Assembly (NCBI GenBank): GCA_051453625.1
Contig: JBOZIK010000001.1
Coordinates: 266,887,806 to 266,930,283, forward strand
From: Welwitschia mirabilis
Lineage: Eukaryota > Gnetophyta > Gnetopsida > Welwitschiales
Reading direction: 5' to 3'
DNA: 42,478 bases
The notes beneath the pieces are model-generated. The model was not told the origin of the DNA. It saw only the letters and a list, made by a program, of their open reading frames with translations, and ran no database searches. The translations under genes were made by a program, and so were the position numbers. Shown one piece after another: positions 21,880-33,339 of this stretch (its first letter is position 1; every line of letters starts with the position of its first letter).

Positions 21880-23257
21880 TGTTAATATGTAAAAATTGAC
21901 ATTTCTATTAAGTTTTTTAGGCCAATTTATTGTAAACAAAGACGTTAATTAATTATTTTAATCATAAAATATGTATTTTATTATTTTTAAAATAAAATTT
22001 AATATTATGCTTTTCTCCTTGATAATTTCAGATCTTTAGCACATTTTTGAACACATGATAAAAGATGGATACAATTCTAAATAAAATAATAATGGCAATA
22101 AAGACATGATGTGGTGAGATGTAGCAGTAGCATTGAAAGACATGTGACAAAGACATGTAAAGATGGGATTAGAGACATGTGGAGATAGAACTAGTTAGTA
22201 GAGAAATCCAACTCTAAAGAACACATGTTGTACTCATCATAAGGAAGATTCAACTTAACACTATATGATGATCTCCACCAGATGCTATAGAACAACCTCC
22301 ACCAAATGCTACATGATGAAGATTTTACCTAATGCTATAAGACAAAATCTTCTTTACCTAATGCTATAAAATAACCTCTACCAAATGCTATAAGACAAAA
22401 TCTTATCTACCTAATGCTAAGTTATGAATATTAGACCTAATGCTATTAGCCATATGCTCTCAATCACCTACACCATACCCTCACCTAGAAAAGGGTCTTG
22501 ATCCCTCATTTGTAATCATCCTTTATTTTGGGTAAAGAATGAAACCCTTCGAGTGTTAAGGTGTAATGGCCTTTTAAGTGTTTTCTTAGGAAGTAAGCTT
22601 ACTTTCAAGGAGTTTTAGGAGTTATTCTTGCTTCCTTTCATCTTAGACGTACTGTACTTTCTTCTAATTTAATAATAAGGAGTTGTTTCTTTTGATTGCT
22701 AGATTTAATTCACATCATGCTAGGAATGCTTAAGGGATAAGGCACTATTAAGTTTTACTTTAGTCAACGAAGTGAATTTGATTAGTTAATTTATTGAATT
22801 TGATTAGTTAATTTATTCATAGTCTTAGTAAATTTGTGAATCTTGTGCATAGTATTTCATACTTTTCATGTTTACTATTAGGGTATGGGATTAATGACTA
22901 TCAAATTCACAAACACTAAAATAGTAAATGAGATTATGTTAACATGATCCATGCTTTTACACTTGATGGTTTGAAGTTTGTTTCAGGATTAAGCAACATA
23001 TAATCAATTGAGGATTTGTAGGAGAATAAATTGGGCAACCCTTGAAGCTTGCTCACTTCCTACTTTTCCTACGAAGTTTAATAACATTTCTCAAATTCCT
23101 CTTCTTTTCCTTTTATTTTCTTTTCTTTAAGTTACAAACTTGCAAGTTAGCAACACTGTGCAATTTCTATTTAGGTAATCCCAAATTATCCCTATGCAAG
23201 AATGATAGCAAAGTTTTTAATCTAGTTTTATATCTAGACATTATAAAACAATAAATA
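21880..23257 (+). repeat. 3' LTR of the tRNA-Asp-primed element
   Basis: Uninterrupted 1.38-kb copy starting TGTTAATATG and ending ..AATA. It carries the AATGCTA array (22255-22450), a mutated TATA box (22486-22493) and a pyrimidine-rich 3' part. A 70-codon frame at 23042-23254 lies inside and is incidental. Confidence 0.7.
22255..22450 (+). repeat. Degenerate short tandem array ('CCxAATGCTA') in the 3' LTR
   Basis: Seven occurrences of CC(A/T)(A/G)ATGCTA separated by variable spacers that often include AAGACAAAATCTT. Confidence 0.7.
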
Positions 23258-26200
23258 GTACTCGAGGAGAAAATATACATGTCCGTTCTTATTAGGCTAA
23301 GATTAACATATAAAAACGGTTTTGCTACACTTTAATGATAAAAACATTAGAGGAGAGGGTATAAATATTTTCTTATGATAGACATGTTTTACTCAAGACA
23401 TATAACTGACTATAAGTTCAAGAAGCTTATTTCATGTTTTCAGACATTATTAATAGAATAATCTAAGATGTATGATAAGTATGCCTTCCTTTTAAACAAA
23501 ATTTGAGAACTATCATTCTTTCTTATAATTATGTTACATACCATTTCCCTTGCAGTTATCATTTGTACATAGTGTTTACTATTTTTTTATCCAAAAATTT
23601 ATTAATGAGAATATTGGCTTAAGTAGAATAAAATTATCTTGTAAAGAGACCTAAAACATCTTAATAAATAAATAAATCAATAATGAAATCAGATCTAATT
23701 AAGGAACAAGACATAAATATTAAAATAGATGTTTCTAATGAATGGTTTTAAAATGATCTTAATATTCAAAAAAAAAGGATAAATTTTAATAGCATTAAAA
23801 TATAATTGATAATTATCATTAAAATATTAAATTCAAGATTTCATATTCCCAAGTCACAAGAAGTGGAATATGATAAAGTAGTAGGAATAATTGCAATTAG
23901 TATAGAACACCTTATCGATTTCATATGGGCATAAAATACCAAATTTTAAAATTTGATTTTCTATTTCAAGATTTTGATGCATCCATTTCATGATGAATTT
24001 CTTTACAAGATTGATTCATTAAAGTGAATATTAAGATAGGGGAAAAAAGATCTGTAATGACAAGAATTCTTCTCGTATTGTAATAAATTAGAAATAATTA
24101 AAGCTATGAGTTTGATTCATCTTGATTTTCTTATTTATTATTCTCAATTTTTAAAAAATTAAATATACATTAAATAGATTTAACTTATGAACTTTAATTC
24201 TTGAATCAATGCTTTCACTATAAGGAGACAAAGAAACTTTTATTATAATTGAGAACTCTAGTTGGTTTCTAAATATGTTACTTTCAAAAAGAAGATCAAA
24301 TTGTTGATTAGGAAGAAACATTACTATGTTATATAATATTTTTGAGAAAATTTCTCATGATTTGTAATGATTGTAACGTAATAACTATGAGAACTAGCAA
24401 GTTAAAAGAGAACTATCAAATATGTGATTGTTTAGTTTTTAGCTATTTAACATGAAAATTTACAGCTTAGTTATAATATTTTGAAGTTTCTAAATCATAG
24501 AATTATTTAAATTTAGATCAAATTCTAGAATCAAACCAATTATTTTTAAAAGATATTTTTAAATAAAATTCCAAGGTTAGAGATAAGTCAAAGAAAATGG
24601 GAAAAATTTAAGCTTGATTTCAAAAAGATATGATAAAGTAAAAGTAAATAATTTATAAGCAACTGGAGTTGAAATATGTAATACTTAACACTCAGATAAA
24701 AAAAATTTAGATCAAAAAATTAAAAACAAAGTCATATCTTTGAAATAAATTAATAAGGAGAAGTTATAAAGAATCAAGATTCACTAATTGAATTATTTTA
24801 TTATTATTGATAACTTTAAAAGAAATTAAACCCTCTTGGTGTTATGCACTATTATATGTTTCATTTAGGTATTTTAATGTTATTTTATATTTTTTACATA
24901 TTTATTTTTTTATTTTTAAATTATTACAAAATCCTTTTATATATTTAGGCTAGGCTTTTAAAAGGATGTTTAAAAACATACTTGAAGACTCAATTGAATT
25001 CTTAAAATTTTTATACACAAACTATGTACATAGAAGTAGCCTTTTTTAGTTTCTTTTTATTTATCAAACTAATTCAAATGGGATCTCATCCTAAGGCATG
25101 TCTAAGACTTATATCCCTTAATTGTATTATGCATATTTTAATAAATTTATGTTATTTATGGTAGTGCAATCCTCTAAATTAATGTTAATGACTCATTAGT
25201 CATTGACTCTACAAAGCTCAATGATCACTTATTTAACTTCATACCCATGAGTTAAATTGATTCTTCTTTCTAATTTAGAAAAACTTTAACTCGTGGTGTT
25301 GTGTATAATTTTCAGGGAAAAACTATTACTTGCATTAGATAAAATTAAAATTTACATTAAAAAGAGAAATTAGGATACCATAATCTTAGATCAATTATAT
25401 GTGTGACAATAATGTGACATTTTATTAATAAATTTAGTTTGCTAATAGTCAATATTTTATGAAGTTACTATGGTTGCTCACTCTTCATTGAGTATCTGTT
25501 TCCTTTCTTTCTTTTTCTATGACTGGAAATCTTGTATTTTCCATATTTATACGATCAAGTCCTTAGGTTTAGACTGTAGAGAAAAACTATTTAAAATCAT
25601 TGCTATTTGACTTAAACGCATTCTAAAAAGGTTAAGGTATTCTACACAATATAGTAATAGTATAAGTTTTAGTATCTAATATGTTTTTCTAAGAGATAAA
25701 AAATAATCAAAATAATTATTAAATAAATAACTAGGTAAAAGTAAATATAATTAGAAGAATGGTAAGGAAAATTTTAAAAAAATAAATGTAAAGATGCAAC
25801 CCCAATTAGTGAACATGACTGGTGAATAATTAGTATCTTAGTTAGTAAATATAATTAATAAATACTTAATAAATTTGTAACTAAAATGAGGGAAATAAAA
25901 ATTAAATGCATTCATATTCAAACTTTTTAAACATAGCTACCTTATTACCCTCATAGCAAAGTACACACTCTTTTTAAAGGAAAAAAACTTAATAGACAAT
26001 CTAAGTTAAAACATGATTAATAAAAAGTCTATATATCTAACCTTATTGGCCATGCTACTACTTTGATCACTATCCATATGACCATTATTAGATTAGCTAC
26101 AAGAGGTAATTAACATCTAGTTGCATTTTTTCCAATTATGTCTCAATTTAAAAAGGTAGATAACATAGATACTAGTTCTTGCTTCATAATCCAAGAATTC

Positions 26201-26399
26201 TTAAACATTTAATTTATAAAAATAAACTTTTCATATAAGTCTCTAAAGATAATGAAGAATGCAAGGTCTTAATTATTTTCAACTAAAGAAAAAGGGCTAA
26301 GAAATTTCTAAATGTTCTTTAAAGATAGCTTGCTACCATGTTGGAAAGAAATTATGGAAGATTTTACAAACCCACATTTGATATTTACTTGCATATATC
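23258..26399. other. A+T-rich intergenic DNA, nothing firmly recognised
   Basis: Over 3 kb with stops in all frames. It may contain the 3' remnant of the minus-strand LINE that follows, or other decayed retroelements, but no motif is strong enough to name. Confidence 0.4.
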
Positions 26400-29300
26400 T
26401 AAAAATAAAAGGTATGTTGAAGATATTTCTATAAATTACAAAGTGGGAAAAGGATATTTTTAATTTCTAAATATCAAATATGTTGGCTTAATGGATGTAA
26501 GGAAGATGTTATTTCTTCAAATATTCTCCATCAAACTTCTTCTTCATTACTAGAATGCCATTTTATATCACGTATGATTTTAATTTGTAAATGTGAAGCC
26601 AAAACTTATATGCCTTATGGATTTTTAAAGGCAATAAAGCTAAATCATTTTTTCATAATAACACATCCAAAGGGTTATCAACATGATTGACTATTTTAAC
26701 TGACTAATGCAAATCTTGCTAAAGGAGCTAAAAAATTTAATGTGTGCATAGCGTAGAACAATATAAATCATTAAATGTCTTCCAATTAAGCCATTTAGGC
26801 TATGAAGATAATCATGCAAATGAAATAAACACATTTTTTAAATCATCCACAAGATAATCTTGATGCTTATAATGCTAAACTAGATCCTTAAATGGGCAAC
26901 CATCATTAGCACATATTTTAGAGGTATAATTCTAAAATATTAATCTTTGTTCACTCTATTTGCTATGAACTTTGTTGATAGGCTTCTTAAATGCCTTTGA
27001 AAACATATTTACTTTATTTTTAATTATGTAGGGAGAAATTATCTAGTTGACTACATGTGTACCTTGTCAAATTAGTCTATGTTTTATGAAATAATTTTAG
27101 AATCTCTAGAAGAAAAGCTTAAAAACAACAACATTATTAAATATCTACTTAGCACCTAATGATTAGGATCAACGAAAGTGGTCCATAAAGCCTATGCTTC
27201 CTTAGACTTTAGAAGGTAGCAAATATGCCAAGTAATCCTTTTAAAATCCTTTCTGTCATTATTAACAAATCATGGAAATCATTTTGATAGTAGATCCAAT
27301 TTCACATAGTGATTAGAAATGGATGCCTAATATGATTAATGATAGACATAAGTTAAAGAAATAATTATTTTTTACACTAGAAACTTACCTACTATTGAGA
27401 GATTTTTAACCTTCTATTTATCAGTTTTCTGTTGAATTTTGCTGAGCACCTTATTCTACAGCCTACTAGTATTTTCTACAAAAAATAAAGGAATATGCAA
27501 AACCTTAAAGACATACTCTAGCTATAAACTCTTCCATGGTTTATGCTATAACCACTGATATGTACCTATATGACTATACACTAGGAATGTGTTCTATTTT
27601 ATTTTTGAACCTAATAATTGTATAGTATTGATCTAATCTAAAATGTAATTTGTCAAAGTTATCTTTATTACTATAAATGAATTAAAAAGAATCATTAGAA
27701 AACTGCATATTAATTAGTTTCTTTCCTGCTTATCTTAAAGAGACTGCTTAAAGGATTTGCTTAGCTTCGTCTTCTTTAACTAGATGACATATAAAAGAAG
27801 GGTAGTAAAGGGAATCCTTTTCTAACTGATCATTAAATATAAAAAAAGGGCATCCTTTTGTAACTATTGAATAGGAAACTAAGGATAAATGCATAAATCG
27901 ACTTGTACATAAGCATTAACATCTTTGAAAAGGTACTATGCCATTTGAAGAAACCTAGGTCTAAATCTCGAATTTTAAAGAAAATTAATAATAAATTAGC
28001 ACTAAATTAGATCATATGTTTTATATTAATTAATTTTAACAAAATATGTATCTAGATTCTATTCTCTTACCCATTGATGACCGTTGTATATAGCAATCAC
28101 ATTAATAAAGATGAATCTCTTAGGGGAAAAAATCTTAACTATTCCTCACAAATAATGTCAAGAATGCATTTCTATAATCTACTTAAAAGACACTTTGTTT
28201 AGATTTGATAAGAAACATTTAATAGAGTAGTTGAATGCTTATCACTAACATTTTGAAGATATATATGCTTACTACTAATATTTTAAAGATATTTAGACTT
28301 AAATAAGAGTCTGATTACTTCTATATTAATGTTAGGCTCTAATGAATTTAGTTGAATCACTTCATAAGTTAGTCAAAAGTAATTTGAACTAATAAGATCC
28401 TAATGCTATTTAAAGAATAATATAGGAATACTGTCTAATCTTAGAACTTTTCCATTGGCTATTTTATTATAATCAAGCTTCAATCATTATAGTGTAATAT
28501 CTTGTTCAAGTAATTAATAAATTTTATTTATTAAACTACTTTAGATAACTAAAGCTACTTGCTAGAATGAAGGAATATTACATGGAACTACTTCAAAAAC
28601 CTTCTTAAAATGAAAATCTAAATAAGAAAGCAAATCACGAGGATCTGTACTAAGGTGAGTTTTGTTGCCAATGGTTCTATTTTTTTAATGATCATTATTA
28701 TACTTCAAATATCTTAAAAATCCTTTAAAATATTGATCTTGAATTTTCAAACAATATAGCCAATTCTTGATTAAAGCACTCTAGACATATTATTGTTCCC
28801 TCCCTTCCTCCCCCCTCCTTTTTTTGTGCTTCTTGTGCTTTTACTAAATCCACTTGTAGGTGAAGGAAAAAGGAATTTTTCTATAATGATGAATGTAGAT
28901 AAACACCTAATTTGAAATGCATTGAAAAGAATCTCATTAAAAGGTCACAACGTAGTTGTAGATATGTTGTGCATGGAATGTACATAAGACATGACGTTCT
29001 TCCATCATTAAATCCATCGATTACGCAAGATGAATAAGGTTCATTATTTCATGCATATTTAACACCCTTTTCCTTGTTAGTCCTACAAACATTAATTAAT
29101 TTAGGTGAAAAGGATGTGTATTATCTTAAGCATTCTCACTACTAATTTGAATTGATTTACAAAATTATGTGATGATCTAATTAAGATAGCATGCTAAAAA
29201 ACTTTAAATATATAGCAAGTATCCAAAGGAGATGGGAAAAAGTTAAAACCCACTTAATATACTAAACATAAGAACATAGCTACTACAATGATTACTTCAT

Positions 29301-29900
29301 GTGAATGATTACTAAAAAGGTCATCCATCCTTTGATCAACATCAAATAAATCAGAAGTTTCTTAAAATTCAACCATTATTCTATTCTAATAGGAGTTAAT
29401 AGGTTGAAAAATGCCTCCTATCTTATCAATAAACACTTTTAAATTATTAAAATATTCCTTTATTAATCATGGAACTCATGGGAGTAGGAAATTTGATTCA
29501 TGCCACAAACTAACTTCTTTAAGTTGGAAACTTTGATGTGTAAACTAAATAAATATCAAAGTGTCCAATTGAAAAATTAAAAAATATCCATACAAATCTA
29601 GGCTAGGAATTCAAATTACTAAAAATCATTTTTAAAGTCCACTTTGGATGAACAATAATACTTACTTTATCACAACCCTCAATATGGTGAGTTGCCATTG
29701 TATATTTTCTTTAATGAATTACTTAAAAATAATATTCATAATATTAGTAGAAACTTTAAATTCTTGTAGAAGAAAAACCTTTTATTAGTTGAAAGGAAAA
29801 AAAGTGCCATTGTAACTCTTTTCTTATGAAGCCTATCTGCAAGACCTTGAACATCCCAATATAATACTATCATAATGAAAGTTGTGAAACAGCCTTAAAA
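26400..29900 (-). mobile_element. L1-type LINE remnant (endonuclease and reverse transcriptase, decayed)
   Basis: On the minus strand from 29873 the frame reads 'VLYWDVQGLADRLHKKR', the start of an L1 APE-type endonuclease (usual form 'ISWNVRGLG..KRR'). Downstream come 'VSIIVHPKWTLKM' (about 29638-29660) and 'PRFVWIFF', also endonuclease blocks. Near 28000-27840 a decayed reverse transcriptase is suggested by 'ILLKL', a 'DLGFFKWHSTF' block and 'GCPFF' in another frame. Frames shift and stops are frequent. The 3' limit is uncertain and no tail was found. Confidence 0.55.
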
Positions 29901-31407
29901 GAGGTAGGTATAAGATCCAACCATATTAATATTTTTCACATCCATTTTACACATTTAAAGCTTTAAATAAATTCTATATGAAAAATGTACCTTCTATTAA
30001 AGATAATTGAGATGATGTCAAAGGTTAAAAGCCTTATTAGAAAGGTGGTGTAGGAGATGTATTCTTTGTCATTGAATTATCTATGAATTTTTTTTTTTTT
30101 TTTTGGTTTCTTAACAAGATGTTAAAAAATGTATGCTTTTACTTTTTAACAAGTTGAAACTCATCTACATCCACAACTAGACTAACTAGATTCTTAGCGT
30201 TTAAGCTACTAGATGATCCAATTGAAGTGGTAATAGAAAGAAGGAAAAAACTTTTTAAATTAACTTTTAAAGAAGTAAGTTTTTTCTTCCATTGATTCCT
30301 TGAATTTAAATAGAATGTGCAATTCTCACAGCATGGAATTACTTATTCTATTGTGATTAAGTAATCATTTTAATTTAAGAATAGGAAATTATTAAAATAG
30401 ATGACCTTATAATGGCAGTAAAAACAAGAATTTGGAAGATTAAAATAATGAACACCATGATAGAATGTTGCTCCTCTAGCTTAAATATGAAAAACATTTT
30501 ATAAATTTTTAAAATTATTTTAACTGATCATTTTCTAGAGTAGCCATAGTTGGAATATTGAGTATCTTCGTGTAAGACTTTGCCATGTCTAATAATCTCA
30601 CACTCAAATTTTTTAAAAATAAGTTGCAAATTTGCAAATTTTAACAAACAATGATCTCAATTATACTTTGTATTAATAACTTCAAAAATAAAATCCCATT
30701 GTCAAGCAATAAGAATGATGTGCTTATTAAAGAAGGTGTGAACATGCAAAGCTTCATCTACTGAATCTGTAAAATTCTACCAAATATAAACTTTAAAAAT
30801 GTGAACATGCTTAAAAGACAAATACTAGCTAACAAAAGTCATTTGTATCTATGTCATATATCCATTGAGAGAGGTAAATAACCCAAAACTTACAAAAAAT
30901 TATATCATGAGAGGGATTCAAATGCATATTTATCAAAAATATCCTTAAGAAGAACAAAATTAGAAAACTTAACCTATTTATTGAATATGAGTTTAAGCAA
31001 TAAGATTTCTTCAAAGCCATCAATACATGTTAAAGAGCTCACGTGAGCCAAAAAAGGAGCTAAATTCATTAGAGGGTTTGAATTTCTAATAATTTAATTC
31101 CTTTATTGAAGTGTAGGCTAATAAAGTTAGTCTTCATGAGGGCTAATAATCATATGAAATAACCACTAAATGTCAATCACTACAGTCATCATAAAAAAAG
31201 GTTGTAAATGCATGGAATTTAACTAATCTATTGAAAAATAAAAAAACATTAGAAAAACTGTGTTCTTTATACTTTTAGAGCTCTGTGCATTAATTCATAG
31301 ATTAGCTTTAAGTAAAATTTATTAAGTTGATTAGAAAATATGGTTGTAATTTAATGTATAATTAATAATTAATTAAAATGAATTAATGATTAATACATAA
31401 GTACTAT
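29901..31407. other. Intergenic DNA with a T17 run
   Basis: Contains a T run at about 30088-30104, possibly the poly(A) of an unidentified minus-strand retroposon. The 64-codon minus frame at 30829-31023 has no recognised motif. Confidence 0.4.
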
Positions 31408-31427
31408 AAGAATCATTAGAAAGATAT
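31408..31427. repeat. Target-site duplication, left copy (SINE family 2)
   Basis: AAGAATCATTAGAAAGATAT, matching 31518-31537 at 19 of 20 positions. Confidence 0.75.
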
Positions 31428-31517
31428 CTAAAGAGACATCCTAGCAGTAGAGTAGTGCTCTCATGAATTTGTGTTTGTAAGTTTAATTCTTGAAAAAGTC
31501 TTTCAAAGAGGGGGAAC
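31428..31517 (+). repeat. tRNA-derived SINE, family 2, copy 1
   Basis: A 90-bp body closely similar to 41311-41405, with 'gacatcctagcagtagagtagtgctctc' (D-arm and A-box-like) and 'gtaagtttaattcttgaaaaagtctttcaa' (B-box/T-arm-like). It is bounded by a 20-bp duplication as expected for LINE-mediated insertion. The tail is reduced to 'agagggggaac'. Confidence 0.7.
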
Positions 31518-31537
31518 AAGAATCATTAGAAAAATAT
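31518..31537. repeat. Target-site duplication, right copy (SINE family 2)
   Basis: AAGAATCATTAGAAAAATAT, one transition from the left copy. Confidence 0.75.
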
Positions 31538-32212
31538 AATGTAAAAGGTATATTAAAAATGATAAGATCATGTGACAAAAAGTGATAACAATGATTTAGC
31601 AAAGTTTAGTAAAGAGAGAAAAGAAAATGTTATTAAGAAGACAAGGCATGAATAAATATCTTTAAACTTTCCTATAAAAACATAATAAATAATAAATTAA
31701 TATTTTCATAAAGGGTAACATTTTTTCAAACTTTCATTAATGGTAGAAGTTTCAAGGTCTAGAATATCTCTTCTTTTTATAGCTTATAAACTATCCTCAT
31801 TATCATCCCCATATATAAATAACAACAATAATAATAACAACTCCTAAAATGTAAAATAAAGGATCTTATATAACTATTATTTAGAAAGTTATGTCAGATA
31901 GTATCTAGATTATTTTATAAGTAGACTTATTTTGATGCCTTGGTTTTGGACTCTTTTTTTAATTGCAATAAAAATATATTTTCATGGAATGACATCCCTA
32001 CCAATATATTATGTAAAAATATCATTATTGCTTATCTAGGACTATAGTAATTGTTATTTGTAAGTTAATTTTATTTTGATTTGATGTCATCATAATATAT
32101 TTTTATTCTCTTGAAGTTTATAAATATCAGTATTTGATGTTTAGTGATCATAAGGAAATGGATGAACATTGCATAATGGAAGATGATATAAAAAATTACA
32201 AGTTGTTTTTTT
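31538..32212. other. Intergenic DNA without recognised features
   Basis: A+T-rich; nothing supported. Confidence 0.4.
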
Positions 32213-32402
32213 CCAATGGAATGATAGTCCAACTAGTGGAATAGTCATCCTCTATGTCGGAGGTCATGGTTTAAATTATTGGATGACTCGATTAGTATAC
32301 TATAAGGCACTAGCCATAACTAAATCATTCATTTAAGGCATTACAGTGGTTGTATTCTTAGGAAGGGTATGGCCACTAAAAGTTCAAAGTTTAGCATTCC
32401 CC
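32213..32402 (+). repeat. tRNA-derived SINE-like repeat, family 1, copy C
   Basis: Inverted relative to copies A and B. Reads 'ATAGTCCAACTAGTGGAA' then 'CATCCTCTATGTCGGAGGTCA' (an anticodon-arm-like stem, CCTC pairing with GAGG) then 'TGGTTTAAATTATT' (T-arm/B-box-like). The spacing follows a tRNA. Its distal part is 'GTGGTTGTATTCTTAGGAAGGGTATGGCCACTAAAAG' in two stretches, shared with the other copies. Confidence 0.6.
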
Positions 32403-33339
32403 TACAAATTATTTTTACAATGGACTACATGTCATTAATCCAAATTCTTATTACTGATAATCACCCTAATAAAATCATTTCTTATCTAATTTAAGGTAAG
32501 ATTTTTTCTAAATCAATATGTTTTATTCTAGTGTACATGCAATCATTGAAAAACATATAATTATAGAAAACCTCTAAGTCAGATTTTCCCTTACACTATT
32601 TACATTTTAAAATTATTTTAAAATCTTATTATTATGCTTTTTAACTTATAATTATAGTAATGTTATCATATAAGAGATCTAAACTTGTACATAGTTATCA
32701 TTGACCTCTATAGTTGCATCAGTTATGATCAACTACCACTTAGCATATAGAGTGTGATCAATAGAGCTTTTAATACTTTAGTAATAATTATGATGAAGAT
32801 ATTTCTTATGATAAGAACATGTGTTTCTATGTCCATCATTGGCCTTTATGGGTTTATAATATTATTTGTTATTCTACTCTTCTGTAATACACATAAATAA
32901 GGTAGGATGGTATTAAAATGGCATAATTTCATTATCAACATAATAGCTAACTACAAGAATCTAATACATAGTAAAAAGAGAATATTTCTTTATGAAAGAT
33001 AATATATTTACTACAAATTCTAAAAAGCAAGCCAAGAAAAATTTTAAGACTTATTCAAACTAAAAAAGATTAGATCATCATTTTTTTCCTTTCTTAAAAT
33101 TAATAATTTCTGCTAGAACTTATTTAGTAATAAAGGTGGCCAAAGTTAAATATAGAAGATTAATGGTAACCTATCCATTACTTTTCAACAAAACATGTAA
33201 AGTATCTGGTGGTTAGTTTTAGAAAAGTAGTAGATGCAAAAGGAAAGTATGAATAAATGATAAAATGTAGGGGATAATTAGTATGGAAGGCTACTTAGAA
33301 AAAGTTGAATCAAGCCTTAAAAATAGGATTAATAAGGGC
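32403..33339. other. Intergenic DNA, possibly the decayed 5' part of the following LINE
   Basis: No endonuclease motif could be recognised. Stops in all frames. Confidence 0.35.

Larger units (their letters stand above)
15124..23257 (+). mobile_element. Non-autonomous LTR retrotransposon with tRNA-Asp-type primer site, carrying a nested LTR fragment
   Basis: LTRs at 15124-18275 (interrupted at 16347-18170) and 21880-23257 align from 'ttgacatgtaaaaattga'/'ttaatatgtaaaaattga' through to 'ctagacattataaaa'. Flanking pentamers GTACC and GTACT are a probable target duplication with one transition. The 3.6-kb interior begins with a decayed tRNA-Asp primer site and has gag-like but no pol-like fragments. 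The tRNA-Asp primer is typical of Athila-lineage Ty3/Gypsy elements and some of their non-autonomous relatives; the lineage is inferred from this alone. Confidence 0.72.

Noticed and set aside
23256-23267. TAGTACTCGAG identical to the decayed primer site at 10670-10680
   Set aside because: An 11-base match is expected by chance in 42 kb, and this one is the 3' flank of an LTR, not an interior start.
31428-31517. Functional tRNA gene
   Set aside because: Arms are imperfect, the acceptor stem does not pair, and a target duplication shows it is a retroposed copy.
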